From the NCBI GenBank assembly GCA_017562135.1, contig QEYB01001543.1, positions 248,001 through 312,000 on the forward strand: 64,000 nt of DNA, given 5' to 3'. Made by a program: the position numbers and the translations under genes. Positions 36,063 to 48,600 of the stretch are shown one piece after another. Source of the stretch: Dipylidium caninum. Its lineage: Eukaryota > Platyhelminthes > Cestoda > Cyclophyllidea > Dipylidiidae. The notes below the pieces were generated by a model. That model was not told the DNA's origin. It saw only the letters and a program-made list of their open reading frames with translations, and ran no database searches. The first letter of the stretch is position 1, and every line of letters begins with the position of its first letter.

Positions 36063-39000
36063 CAGACAGGGTAACATGTGCATGAACAATCATTTAGATA
36101 TTATAAATTCACCTTCATTGTGCTAGATAACGCAGAGTTGGAAAGGAGGATAGAGAAGGGAGTTCGGTAAAATTCAAACTAAATAATACATGCTCGTTGT
36201 TTGTTACCATGTTACGTGCATGAAAGCGATCACGTCTCGGCTGATGGAGAAGGGTGAAAGTATAACGACGGTGTTAACAATTGGACCGCATCCTGTCTAC
36301 TTCTACACTATGGTGAGAGACCTTGCCTGACTGGAGGAGGTGAAGGAGGAACCGCATTCATCCTTTGTGGTGATCACAATTACTCAAACTGTGCGTAAAT
36401 TGTCGAAGCAAAATTTTGTGATCAAGCGGACTCGGGGTCATTCAAGGTGTCACAGAGGCCCGGTGTCTACAAATCCTAGAGTGAATTTTCACAGATAGCG
36501 GTCATATTTTATTAAAATGGGGCGCAAAATTGCATGACGCCCTTCAAAATTTGATTTGAACTGTGAGTAGAGGATAATAGTGTGAAGTATGAGTCGCAAA
36601 ACAAGAACGACTCCGTGGCAAATAGGCGAAACCCTTGGGTTTGACGTTGCATGAAATACTCGAAAGAACCAAGAAACAACGTGTTCAAATCCTTGTCTCA
36701 CAATATCTAAATCCGGTTGTATGAGATAAATTTCATATAAATTTGAACGGTTTGAAACCGCATAGTATAGCAAAATTTTGTTAGATCAACTGGTGATGTG
36801 AAGAGATGTTTCGAATGCGGAATTTAGCCGGCATTGAGGAATGAGGAATTGTGACAATTGGTATAGCGTGGACAAAAGACGATGTCTCGTGTGGAGTAAG
36901 GTTTGAGTGACATAGGTAAGTGTGGCATATAGTGTGGGAGGTTGATGTGAATGGGAGAGAGAAGGGGAGCAGCTTGGGTGACGCATTGTCTTCGAGAAGC
37001 ATTCTAAAGCATGAGGTATTGTGTGAAATGATATATTGTGGACAAATTGCTTTGTTCCCTATAAAGAAGTATGATAAAAATGAGGAACTTAACGTATATT
37101 ATCGGCATCTAGTGAAATGACAACAAAGGTGCACTCCTATAGGTTCAAACTCAATGCTTTCACCGGTTACAAATCCAGAAAAATCTTTAGAGCGTCAGCA
37201 TGTATCATTAGCATTTGATACCAAACAGAAATAAAAGATAGTTAAAGAACAAGCGCCTTCAATATGCCCTATTACAGCCCCATAAATTGAATAAGGGTTG
37301 TTCGTTGATGTCGGATGATTAGATTGAAATGAAAGGTAAAATAATAACCACAATGAATACGTGCAAATATGTTACATAAAAAAATGGCCTAGGCAACATA
37401 GGGAAGACAATTAAGTAAACGAAAAATAAAATAGAGCATATAATACTACAGAAGACAAAATAACATTAATAAATGCACTTTCTCACATATCATCAAAGGG
37501 CCAGAATATACGATAAAATCCCTTTTAATATCTGCCTTTTGATCTCATTTGTCACGGATATGGACGTCAACAAAAACAGCAAAAGCCAATAATACAAGGG
37601 AAAGGAGAAAGACCGTGCTTTCTTAAAAGTGTACACACAACATAAGACAATACAAAAATATACATAATACTCACACTACCGCAAATCCACTTTAAAAGTA
37701 TTTCGTCCTCGCCACCCCACTTCTTGCAAAACAAAACCTTTTTTCTCTACTATGCCAATTTTCCCGCTATGCCAATAAATCTTAACGCTTCCTGAACGTA
37801 ATACTATGCCCATGAATACGCGCACAACTCAACTGCTCATATCAGTCGCGCACACTTTCCCAGCACTGTTTCGCTCACCACACCCTTTCTAAGCGCCGCC
37901 CATCGTTTTTGCGCTAGCTATACCAATTCTCCCAATACGTCCTGCTTTCAATTTCTTTCTGGAGACAATCCTTTCCCCGCCTCATGTCGTCCCACTTCAA
38001 TGCTCTACAATCTATCTCAACACCAGTTCCGTCAATCCACACTTCCTCAAATCGAGACCTTTCGTCTTACCCAGAATATACCAATTAGCAGTAGATGTAC
38101 ACAAAATAAGGAATACCTGGATGGATGAAAAAATAATTTCCGAATTTTTCAACGAACTCCCGACGAAATAACTAAAAAATGTCCAAGTGATTGTAAGTTA
38201 TTAACATCACAAAATAAATGCACAACGCACTGCAACAAATTAAAAGCCAATCCAACTAATAACTTCATAATTTCCTGCTATGCAAATGGATTTTTTCTTG
38301 ACCGCAAAATGAAACAAAAGATTTTATAAACTAAGTAATAAAAAGTGTTTCATTTTTTTAGCAACGTTCGGAAATTTATTTGTTCATTTATCCTTCGTCC
38401 TACTTATAGCTTCATGTTTACTATTCTCATCTGTAGTTTGGAATTAACAGTCCCATCTTCCGGTTTATATGCGTTTTCCGTGTTCCCTTGGTCGTGTCTT
38501 ATTCGCCAACTCTGGCGCGTATTCATACTGTCTGTCGCTCCGTGAGCTATTTACCGTTTACTCGTTTCTCTTTCGTTTTAACCTAGTTATAATCTATCAT
38601 CAACTAAGAACTTTAATTCAATGTCTGGGGCTTTAATGGAGCATATTCAGTGTCGTTTGTTTTCTGCACATATTTCTACTGGTTTTCAATCATTACCCTC
38701 CCATACGTATTTAGCTGTCTCATTCCCATGCTACAGGCATGGTTTCCGCATTTATAAGTGTTGAAAGCATGAAGTTAGGACCAATAGTGCCCGCTCTTGT
38801 CGTTATTCCTCTTGTGCACCTGAAACATTACAGTTATTGTTTGGATTTTGGCTTTGTTAACTTCTAATGACGAATTAGATGTTAAGAGATGTTTATCAGT
38901 TTTGATATCAAGTCAGATTGTTATAGTTTCTTGCGGACGTGGATTTAGCGATTCAACTACCGTTAACGTATTTTGTTTAGGTCAAGATTTGTCAATGCTT

Positions 39001-39349
39001 TCGGTTTTAATTTTATTATGTCACGTTTCATGATGCATAAGGTATTCATGATTGATCTACACTTCGGGTGTCCCAAGTAACAGGCGAGGTGTAAGAATAA
39101 TTTTGTTCTTAGCATGTCAAATGAATTGTGCAATCCGCCGACTGCCATAAATTTGTAAACAACAAACAGTGAAGATATGAACTGTATTGCACTTGGATAA
39201 ATTGGCTGTATATTTATTAATAATAGGCGATGTTGCACTGGAATAAGGCGAATATCTGCTAGTTATCCGTCATTGTAAGTTCTTTGAAAAAATTGTAAGT
39301 TATTGATATATTTGAAGAAATAAAACTATGTTTGTTAATGTGGAGTTAA
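36063..39349. other. gene-poor, AT-rich interval
   Basis: No gene recognised in about 3.3 kb. It contains one diverged copy of the unit that is tandem near 39.4 kb (listed separately), and a pyrimidine-rich stretch at about 37690-38060 of unknown nature. Confidence 0.35.
36800..37015 (+). repeat. isolated diverged copy of the 39.4-kb tandem unit
   Basis: Shares with the units at 39350-39905 the order of a GACGATG-type block, a purine-rich AGGTAAGTG-type block, GAGAG, and the landmark GCATTGTCTTCG. It lies about 2.5 kb from the array in the same orientation. Confidence 0.45.
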
Positions 39350-39905
39350 TTGATATGCATATAGAAAAGAGGTGACAGGTTGAGGTAAATGGGAAGAAGC
39401 GGTGCGGAGCGTGAACAAAGCATTGTCTTCGCAAGGCTCTCGGATTCACGAAGATGTATCCGAAGTGAGGTTGCTATGCCATTGCTTGCAGTATGGAGGA
39501 AAGACGAAGTGTTGAGTTGAATAGGGGTGGAGTGACGGAGGACAGTGAAGAAGTAGAGTGTGGTAGGTTGAAGGAATAGGAGAGAGGCGGTGCGGAGCTT
39601 GGGCAAAGCATTGCCCTTTCGCCAGATTATCGGATTTCAGACGTTGATGCGGGGGTTGGTAGTAGCATTGTTGGAGTAAGGGAAAAGACGATGGTGGCTT
39701 GTTGCAGAGGAGGGTGAAATAAGGGAGGTAAGTGATGGAGTGGAGAGTGGGATGTTGAGTTGGATAGGAGAGTCCCGGCGCGGTGCGGTGCGTAGGCCAA
39801 GCATTGTCTTCGCTTGACATTCGGACTTACGAGTATATGCGCATTTCTGTGGTGGCATTGTTGGATTACTCCAACAATATCGAGACATGGAAGTGTGTTG
39901 TGTTG
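39350..39905 (+). repeat. tandem repeat, about 190-bp unit, three diverged copies
   Basis: The landmark GCGGTGCGG recurs at 39399, 39587 and 39780 (periods 188 and 193), each time followed by a variant of CAAAGCATTGTCTTCG and a block beginning near CGGA. The flanks between landmarks also correspond (GTTGAGTTG, TAGGAGAG). The units are purine-rich on this strand. Both strands carry accidental open frames through the array, which I do not consider genes. Confidence 0.65.
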
Positions 39906-41823
39906 AATAATTTTGGAGTGGGGTTGGCAGTGTTGAATTTGATTGTGTGATATTTAATTGCCTATAAGGTAATCGCTCGGTGATTTCCGTGGCTAATCAT
40001 TTGTCATCGCTTGGTTCCCACTTTCTCTGGAATAATAGAATTTCGGCATATACTATTTGCGTCTTCGAACCTAGCAATCACTCCAGTGTTCCAATTCCTT
40101 TTCCTTAACTCTAAGTTGTAATTCTTCTCGCCCGTCAATCGTGTCCTACATGTATCATCGTCACCTTTCTTCTTCTTCTTCTTCATGTATCCATAACCTC
40201 AAATGTGCTTATTTTTTTTCTACTGTAGCCGTAGGTGAAATACGCCCTCTATTAACCTCTTCTCCATCTTTCTGCGCCAGTTCTTGGCATCAATGATCCG
40301 TTACATCTGGACATTCCTGTACGCAGTTTGACTAAAAAACTCAGTGGCCTCTTGTGGACATTTAAAAGGTCAGCAACTGTCACAGGTTGGAGAAGATCGC
40401 GACAACACGTGGTTCCAGACGAACAAATGTTGTCAAGAGCTTAAGTCGGTTAATTTGGAACGCCTCAATGTTGAAAAGTTAATCTCGCACATTCCGCCAA
40501 AAGTTAAGTGTGGTTTTTGCAGCCCTCCGAGTGCGTGAACATTGACTCATCGTCCCACGACCTTTAACGCAGTCGTCGCTCTAATCGGAGTGTGAGGATG
40601 CCCATGCAAACCACTATGGCCATGACCTTCCGCAATCCGAAGTTCCTCATCAGCTTGTGGCATGACGTTTTGCGTTAAGACACTGATTGGCAGGCCTGCC
40701 AATGGTTAAACTCTCCGTCCAGTTACAGTGGCCATGTGACACAGATTGTCGATAAGCATTACCTTATTGGCATATCTTCAGCTGAGGAAATGTCCTACAC
40801 AGAGGGGCGTAGGCTCACTCAATGTTGGACTTTTGGCCTATTATCCGTCAGCCAACGCAGCCATCGAGGTAGTTGAGGCCACGTAAATGTAAAAGTTAAA
40901 ATACTTGCATATCTTGTTAAGATGATTTGGGACATTTATGTCGATAAAATAGATGGAAATGATGTGTTTAGACATGTCATTCATTCTTCAGTGCGAGTGA
41001 CGCGATCAAGAACACTTTGCTCTGTGCACGTCACCAGTTCACCACGCCGTCGGTTGAAACGTCAGAATAGAAGTTAGGGGCACTTCTCATCGGTATTCCT
41101 GCTCCAGACAGAGTACGCATTGCGATGCGATGATGCCTGGTGGGGGTGCACGAAAGTCAGGGTACTTCGTAGTTTTGTGCCACCCATCGACTACTGTGTC
41201 GGTATCAGTAGTTCTAGTAAAGGCAGTGCGTCAATTAGTGTAACGAGAAGTAAAGAATGCCAGCATAGCACCCAGGCGTCATACGCCACCGCTGGATGAG
41301 CTGATTAGTGTAAACTCGAACCACGTTGGGTTCGACCTGGATCGAGACAGTGAAATATTACTCTGGAAGTGTGGGTTGCGGAATTCCTTTTAGCTTCGTC
41401 TCTATGCTGAGCCTTAGTCCCGAATTGCCACATTCTCTGAAATGCACCTTCTCATGTCATTTTTATTTAAGGGAACATTTCAAGCGTTCTAAAGTGAGCG
41501 TGCGTCTGTTCCAAATTGAGGAGGTGGATTAACATGAACAGACCTCCAAAGGAGGAGGAAGGCGACATGCTTAGTACTCCATAGCCTGGAAATTCCACTT
41601 TTCTCCGTAAATTCAATTCGAGTTGAGGGCCAAGTCGACGCGGAGATGTGCCGAGTGTTCATTCTATCTGATACCACACAATCCAACTTCTATTCGATAA
41701 CTCCAACTCTACGAGCAATAGTCTATAGCAATTTAACTATTTGTAAATTGAGCCTGCTCGACCTACTCTCGATTGGTCGACTCTCGAAGTTATTATGGGT
41801 TGGGTAGTTGGATTGGATGTTAG
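39906..41823. other. gene-poor interval
   Basis: No recognisable gene in 1.9 kb. A CTT trinucleotide run at 40168-40184 is the only simple repeat seen. Open frames up to 68 codons resemble no family. Confidence 0.35.
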
Positions 41824-42000
41824 ATGCAAGAGGGCGAGACATTGGAATTCATCGGTGGCTGTGGAAAGACTCTCCGTCATTTTAGCAACGCTTATGAAGC
41901 CCTTCACGCATCCGATGAATGCTCATATTATCCAGGTAATGTAGAGGATATCATCAAATCTCTCCTACCCCAACTTCAAGGTCTAGGAACCGTCTACTAA
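41824..42000 (+). CDS. short open frame of unknown function, possibly a decayed exon
   Basis: A 58-codon frame starts MQEGETLEFIGGCGKTLRHF and ends LQGLGTVY before TAA. Its composition is more balanced than that of surrounding frames. The same frame stays open for another 17 codons after the stop (KIGKSGLTISTKK) up to a GTGAGT donor-like site at about 42052. That pattern suggests an exon with one nonsense change, but no homologue is recognised and the preceding AG lacks a pyrimidine tract. Confidence 0.15.
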   Translation: MQEGETLEFIGGCGKTLRHFSNAYEALHASDECSYYPGNVEDIIKSLLPQLQGLGTVY

Positions 42001-42368
42001 GGCCTGCTAAGTAAGATTGGAAAGAGTGGCCTGACTATATCAACCAAAAAAGGTGAGTTAGAAAATTGCTCAGTAATTTAAATTCCGTCCATCTTCAATG
42101 ACTTCGTCTGACGTCGCGGCTGCCCTCCGTGTGTCTTCGTAAAGCTTCTCGGTGTCCATCATCGCGGTAGGATGCAACAGATCCAGCAGATTGGGCGGAC
42201 TGTTTGAAGAACCACCAAGAAGTCATTGTCCCTGTAAAATTGTAAAAGACTATAAATTAATATAATAATTTTTTCTTGCAATTTGCATCGTGGAAATTGT
42301 GCCCTGCAGCGAGTTGACTCTTACCTTCCAGAGGCGGAATTCACGTCAATGTAGGCGTAACAATCACT

Positions 42369-42680
42369 GTGCAGTTATTTTGGGAGGGAGTTTTAATGTC
42401 GCCTTTGTGCGAGGAAATTGAACTCCTTCAGCACGAAGGGAAACTGGATCACCCAAAGTGGTGGCCATTGAGTCAAATCAGTGACGCAAGCATTCAAGAC
42501 AGGATATTTCTACGAAGATTACTAAATGATTACACAAATCTGCAAAATAGAAGTAGACGATTTATTCGTCCTCGCAAAGTTGGCGTTTCGCGTCACAGAT
42601 TTCCCAGCTGCAATGAGATGTGGCTGTCAACGAAATCGTTGTCCTGCGTCGTTTTCAAAAGCGTCGCAACTTGGCCTTGA
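42369..42680 (+). CDS. unassigned 103-codon open frame
   Basis: Open frame with mixed, non-repetitive composition (CEEIELLQHEGKLDHPKWW, later FIRPRKVGVSRHRF). No family recognised, no signal peptide or membrane helix. It lies 0.4 kb downstream of the short frame at 41824 and could be part of the same unidentified gene or a chance frame. Confidence 0.15.
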   Translation: MQLFWEGVLMSPLCEEIELLQHEGKLDHPKWWPLSQISDASIQDRIFLRRLLNDYTNLQNRSRRFIRPRKVGVSRHRFPSCNEMWLSTKSLSCVVFKSVATWP

Positions 42681-45600
42681 CTGCATGTCTGGCACCTGAG
42701 TAATCGCTTGGCCCTGGGACCAAACCCCTCTCGGAGGGGGGCCTGAGCCACGGTGACATGTTCCTGACAGCATGTGTGACTGCGCGGCCCTTTCCTCTGT
42801 AGGCCACCAAATCGGTGGTAGGACTCTATAACCTCGTTTTAATAGTCAATTTATGTAAAGACCCCAAAAATCAGGCAATGCAAGATTCATTCGAGTGGAC
42901 GAAACTAGAGGAATCAAAGTGCATTGTAAGACGCCGGTGTTAAATATTCTTCCGCGCCCACAACGCATTGCGGTGGAAGAGGCTTGTGGTGGGTGGTCAA
43001 GCACTCGCCCAGTGCCTGCCAACTTTTTCTGTGTAGTTCCACCTGCTGGGGGGCGGCCTTCCCTCCGCTTCGATTAGAGCAGGACAGACGTATCATATCC
43101 TCTGCATTACCTCGACGTTAAAGAGTATTCAGCAGGCTGCTTGAAGGGCCTCAATATGCCTTGGTGGAATGTCGCAATGTCTTCAGCGCTGTCCTCATTG
43201 ACTTCCTTCCTCCGCCTGGATGGCAGAATAGGCTCTAGTCCTTCCTTACCCGGCCGCACCCACATCGGCGCCTCAAACCCACGCCACCAGGTTCACCCGC
43301 CTTGATTGGGCAAACTCAGTAACCGAAAAAAAGTGCGTAGGGTCTCCACGTACTCCACAGTTTCCAAACCCCGATTTGTTTCCTCAATACACCTCATGTC
43401 GATTAGCATGGCAGAATGGGGGAAATAGAGCGTATTTTGGGAGAGTGCCAAACACTTTCGGCACCCTCAAATTCCACGGTGAGAGAGGCCAACTGATTGG
43501 TTTAGCTTGGTGTAGAGGAGTTCTTCCTACTTTGCCCACTTTTCTTGCTAGCGCTGGCATCGCTATGGCACACCTCACAAACTCCAAATTGCCGCAGAGG
43601 CGAAGGCTTCGATGATGTCGACGCAATAAATACTCTCTGTGGTAGAATATAACTTCCAATCCACACAAATTTTAAAAAATGTTTTGGCGACTGATGGCCT
43701 TCATTGTACCCACAATTCCTGCTGCATCGACTTGACGCGTGCAGTGAAGATTCGAACCCGAGTCGAATGCGTGGAAGCCATGTATGATGCCCAGTTGCAC
43801 ACCTTGAACGGCCGCGTCTTTTGCCGGCATCTTACCGTAGCCAACAACTTCGCTACTCTGCTGCCTACTGGCTGTCCTCTTTCTACCCCCTCCTTCCCTT
43901 CCTCCTCCTACTCCTGATTCGACATGCCCAGGATCTTTGGCATAAGCCTTGGCTGGCGCCTATTTCTGCCTCGTACTGACCTTTTCTTCCACCAACTTTG
44001 TCCACATTGTCTCATGTTCCTGCATGCCCTATATATGCCTTCGAACTTTCCAACGCATCGATACCGAGGCTCTGCGAGAAGTAAGGCTTCGTCTTTTCAC
44101 ACCCCTCCTTCCGGCATTTAGAAGGGGCGGTGGATGTCGGCATTCAACTCCTCAACAAGATGTGTAAGCATTTTAACAATTTTCGCGGTGCCCGGCCCTC
44201 AACCTCCTTTTACATTCTAACAAACGGCGATGACAAATTTGATAGTTGGCGAAAAAACCAACACTTGAGCCAGATCTACGCCTCTCTGTGTGTAGGATAC
44301 GCCCTCAAATTAATGCCCATTTGCTCCACACGGTCGCTGAAACTGAACCCATAGTTTAAGCATAGGCCGAGTATTCAAGCAGTTACTTGAGGCAAAAAGG
44401 CATGGGACATGCTCTCACGAAATGTCGGATCGACGCGTGTAACGTGGTCACACATCCCCTACTAGGGGAATAAATAAGTTTACCGGTGTTATGCTGATAG
44501 GGTAAGTTGACATGCTATCGAGATGGTACAGTGATAGCTATGGCTTACATCCAAAACCTAACAGTCCCGATTGCGATTAGCATGCGAAATTAAGCTTTTG
44601 GAATCAAAAATTAAACACTCTTTTGCACTTGCTTTCACTCCCACAAACCTCACGGTGCCAAAATTCAGCACGACGTAGACATTTCACACCGAGATTTTAA
44701 CATGGAATGCCTAGCGCGCTGACAGTGTAGTGAGAAAACTTAATCATTTCTTCTCGAGCTTCCTGGGACAGTCATTATGAGGACGGTCCTTCAACTGCTT
44801 CCCTCACTAAAGTCCGACAGGAAATTTACATTGGCAGCAGAGAGTGTCTCGTCGAGTGCCGAACTCGCAGATGTTGGAGTTGACAAGGGCTGTAGATTTA
44901 CGTCAGATATGGAGGAATAAATTCGCGTCTCGAGAAGGACTCAAACTCCTCCAGCCCTAACTGCACTCTTTCCTACTACACGAATTCCCTTGCTCCTGTA
45001 GTATCAATTTAAAGCTTTAAGAGACAGACTTTTCCGCACATCCTGTTAGCTCCTTTCACTTTTCAGCCAAAGATCTATAGGTTTCCTCTTTGAGTTCCGG
45101 TCTCATGTGATGAAAAAATATTTTGAAACTTGGGGTTTTCCATGAGTTCCGTCATTATCTCGGCACAGCAACTCGTCCATTCGAAGTCTGGTTTATTCCA
45201 GCATGAGTCAAGGCTTGGCGAGACCGACAACGTTTTACAGGGCCAACATTCATGACGCTACATACTTTGTATCAAATCCGCGCATAAGGAATGCTAACGT
45301 ATCACGTGCGAGGGTTCCATATCACTACGTATTACGACGGCTGGGCAGAGGTCCCCTCGGGATGACATGCACAAGACCGACGATGCGCTATAGCAGGAGG
45401 AGCCTATTCACACGCATACTCCTATTAGTGGACTGCGTCTCTCGCTGATGAATCGTGAGTTAAGTCTTTCGAGTTGAGGGAGCAGATGGAATTGTACTAG
45501 ACCATCTTCCCCAAACCACGCGGCCTTCAGAAAGTATCTTCAGAAGCTTGGACTGAGGCTTAAGCGATTGATTGGCGATATGCATTTGATCAGTCAATGA

Positions 45601-48600
45601 GCTGAAGCCTTGAAGCCTCTCGACCCGGTAGATCTGTCGCTAATACCTACCCCCACCAACAAAGATCTGTTACATGGTCCAGCACACAATCCGGCATAAC
45701 GGAATCTTCTGGGTCCACACTTTGAAGTCATCGACTTTGCACAAGGTTTTCTTTTATCTACGTAATGAGGACAATCTACCACCCAGAGTTCTGGTCTAAC
45801 AGTTGAGTCTATTAGAAACCACGAGAAGAACGTGGCATGAAGGTGTTGACGAAGAAATATGTGCAAAAGCAGTTGATAGAAAAAGATTTGTTGAACGACG
45901 ATACCTTCTGTGTCTGCCCGCAAGTACCGTCGTCTGAGTCGGTTTTACGACGCTCGTTAAGGATGTCGCTATTTCAAAAAAATCCTCGCTGTAACGACGC
46001 CAACTTTGACGTTCGCAGTCTTCATGTGAACGGAAACGTAAACGAGAGTCTGTTGCCTGCAAGTGAGCATTACCCAAGTTCTGTTAGGCTGCGCACATTT
46101 GCATACTTCCGATTTTAATTTACTTTGAATTGAAGTGAAGTGGGAGGAGGCTGCAAAATGGGCGAGCGAGTGGTTAAGTCAAAAGGTAGAAAGTGTGGTA
46201 GCAGAGAGGCAAGGCATTAGCTACGGGTTTTTGCAGACTACGCTGATTCGGCATTTCATGAGAGGAAATAAAGTCGAAGCATTTTCGTTTCACTCTGTCA
46301 AAATTTGATGTGTGCGAATCAAAGCGTGGTCGACCGACCGCAGTTGAACGCCATCACATTCCTGTCGTCGAGATTAGAGGAAACGTCACTTACAGGGGAT
46401 ATTAACCCTACTCGACGATTTCACAGGTTCAGGGTGGAAAAAGTCTGTAAGTACTAATTTTGAGAATTCTATTCTTCGGCCTCTTGTAACGAGGGCTGTT
46501 TGCATCATAAGATATTGCGGTAGTGAAAGGTTCCGTCGGACGCAAGTGACTGTGGGGATTTGTTGGCGAGCGAGGAATTAGCGAGAAGACACCACGTTTT
46601 CCACTTTTTACACTCTCCGACTTAAGAACGTTTCAGTGCAGTTCGTATACGCAATGACAAACAATTCATCGTCTCGCTGACTCCTCCTCTCCAGCTAGCG
46701 ACCGACAATTTACGCGGTGATCTGTCATCCGGTCGGATGCAGGAAATGTTCTTCTCCGTGTTTCATGCTTACTTCGCATTCAATCCACCACCTTGATTTC
46801 CCTTTCGCTGACGGTTGGTACAGTTGACCTATCTGTGTTATTAAGTGTCATCCTACCAGAATGCCTTGGAGCACACAGCGTCCAGAAGTTTGACCTCGAA
46901 AAGAGTGTCCGGCAGGAAATTTGCACTGCCGAGGACTCTCACCAACAAAGACAACCACCACTTCCACCCGTAATCAAAACGAACAAATATAAGTCTTCAC
47001 CATATTCAACAGTTGCAATGACAAGACCAGAAATGTAGGTAGGTAGTAGAACTACTGCGCACAACATGGCAGTCAGTTCACAGAAACAAAATGCACAAGG
47101 AAACCGAAAGCCGGAGGAACGTGAGAAGATGTGTAGAGAGTATAATAGACTGTGGAAGATGTCGCCACAGCAAACGATTACAGGAGAATCTTTGCCGACG
47201 GATCAGCATTGCTGCCCCACAACACAGCCTACGACGAATCCATGCTGAAGGTTATGCGTCGAGACACATTTAGTAGAATTTGTGTCGGGGACACGGGAGG
47301 TAGTCGTCTTGTCAACAGTAGCCGAAGAGCGAGTGTAGCTTTCGACGTTGAGAGCTGGAAAGATGGTAGAGGGGGAGAGTACCTGTCTCTGACAACTGTT
47401 GGAGAGGAATTTCAACAAAACCTTCCAACTTATCTCACCTTTGTACCGCAGGCAAAGGGACCAGAAACAGTGTAGATGAAGATGCAGACTGGAGATGCGG
47501 AGTTTGCATTAAAGAATGGAAGAAGCATGAGGACGAATTAGGCCACAAACTGGAAACCTCTGGTGAATTTCTACCATCAGGAGGCGGAAATTCAGCGAAT
47601 GTGCGATCTTAAGCTGTTCTGATGGCCTGCCACATTTCGTGACTTACTTCATTCCCCTACGTTATCCTTTCCTTCAGCGCCTCTAGCATGCTGGTGCCGT
47701 GAAATCGCAGAACTGTCAGTGCACAACACACCGGCCACCACCACTTGGGTCTACTGCGTCCACGACAAGACTGCCTTAGGCGAGACGAGGTCATTTGTGT
47801 TGAAATGCCCTTTGCGCCAGACAAGTCTGATGTTGCACCTGGTCAACCGCGGATTATTTTGACAGCGATAGCGTCTACGAAGCTGACTACTCGATCTCCA
47901 TCGCACACCAGTTGCATGAAAAACTCAAGGCGTGCAACATACTCGCGGCCGTTTGCGCTGCTGAGCCCACACCGTGGTTTACCAACCCAGAAAGCGAAAA
48001 CAATTTAAGAGTGAGTACAACAAGTTTTGTGAATTGAGACAGGGAAATTTCCAAAGCTCCTCGACAACAGGGCGTCGGAATCTCACTCTGAAGATTATTA
48101 CTTCCACAGTATTCACTAAGTCACCGTCAGCTATGCATCATTTTCTCTTCGCTCACAAACCTGCCAACTGGGTTGTCGCCTAGTGCTCTGCGCAGGCTCG
48201 ACGTTACCAGTCAAAGGTAATTAGAGGCTACGGGAAAATGTCGCAAGTGCTGAAGGTGACATAGTGAAAACGGAAGAGGGAAGAATTCGCCACAATGAAA
48301 TCTCCAAAAGCCAGTTCTCGCGATCAAATTTTCCTTCGTACAACTCGCGGCATTCGTAAGACTATTCCACATTCATGAGATCGGCCTCCAAACACCATTA
48401 ACGTGGAGTCAGCGCAAATGAAGCGAGGCTGCATGGTTTGCACGACATCGCGCTTCAGCAAGCCTATGAAGTTGGCGAACGTGATGAGGGCTGCTCGGCT
48501 GAAGTGGTGTTTCACTTAGCGCTACAAGTCTCCTCATTTGGGTAAATTCGCTTGCTACTCTTTGTTGCCCATTTCTAACCAGCGTTGTGGGTCCGTTGAA

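Noticed and set aside
39446..39888. Overlapping minus-strand frames of 80-124 codons rich in Pro, Tyr and Thr
   Set aside because: They are translations of the purine-rich tandem repeat, not supported by splice sites or homology.
43740..43780. tRNA B-box-like GGTTCGAATC on the minus strand
   Set aside because: No complementary T-stem flanks it, and no A box or acceptor stem could be placed at the right distance.
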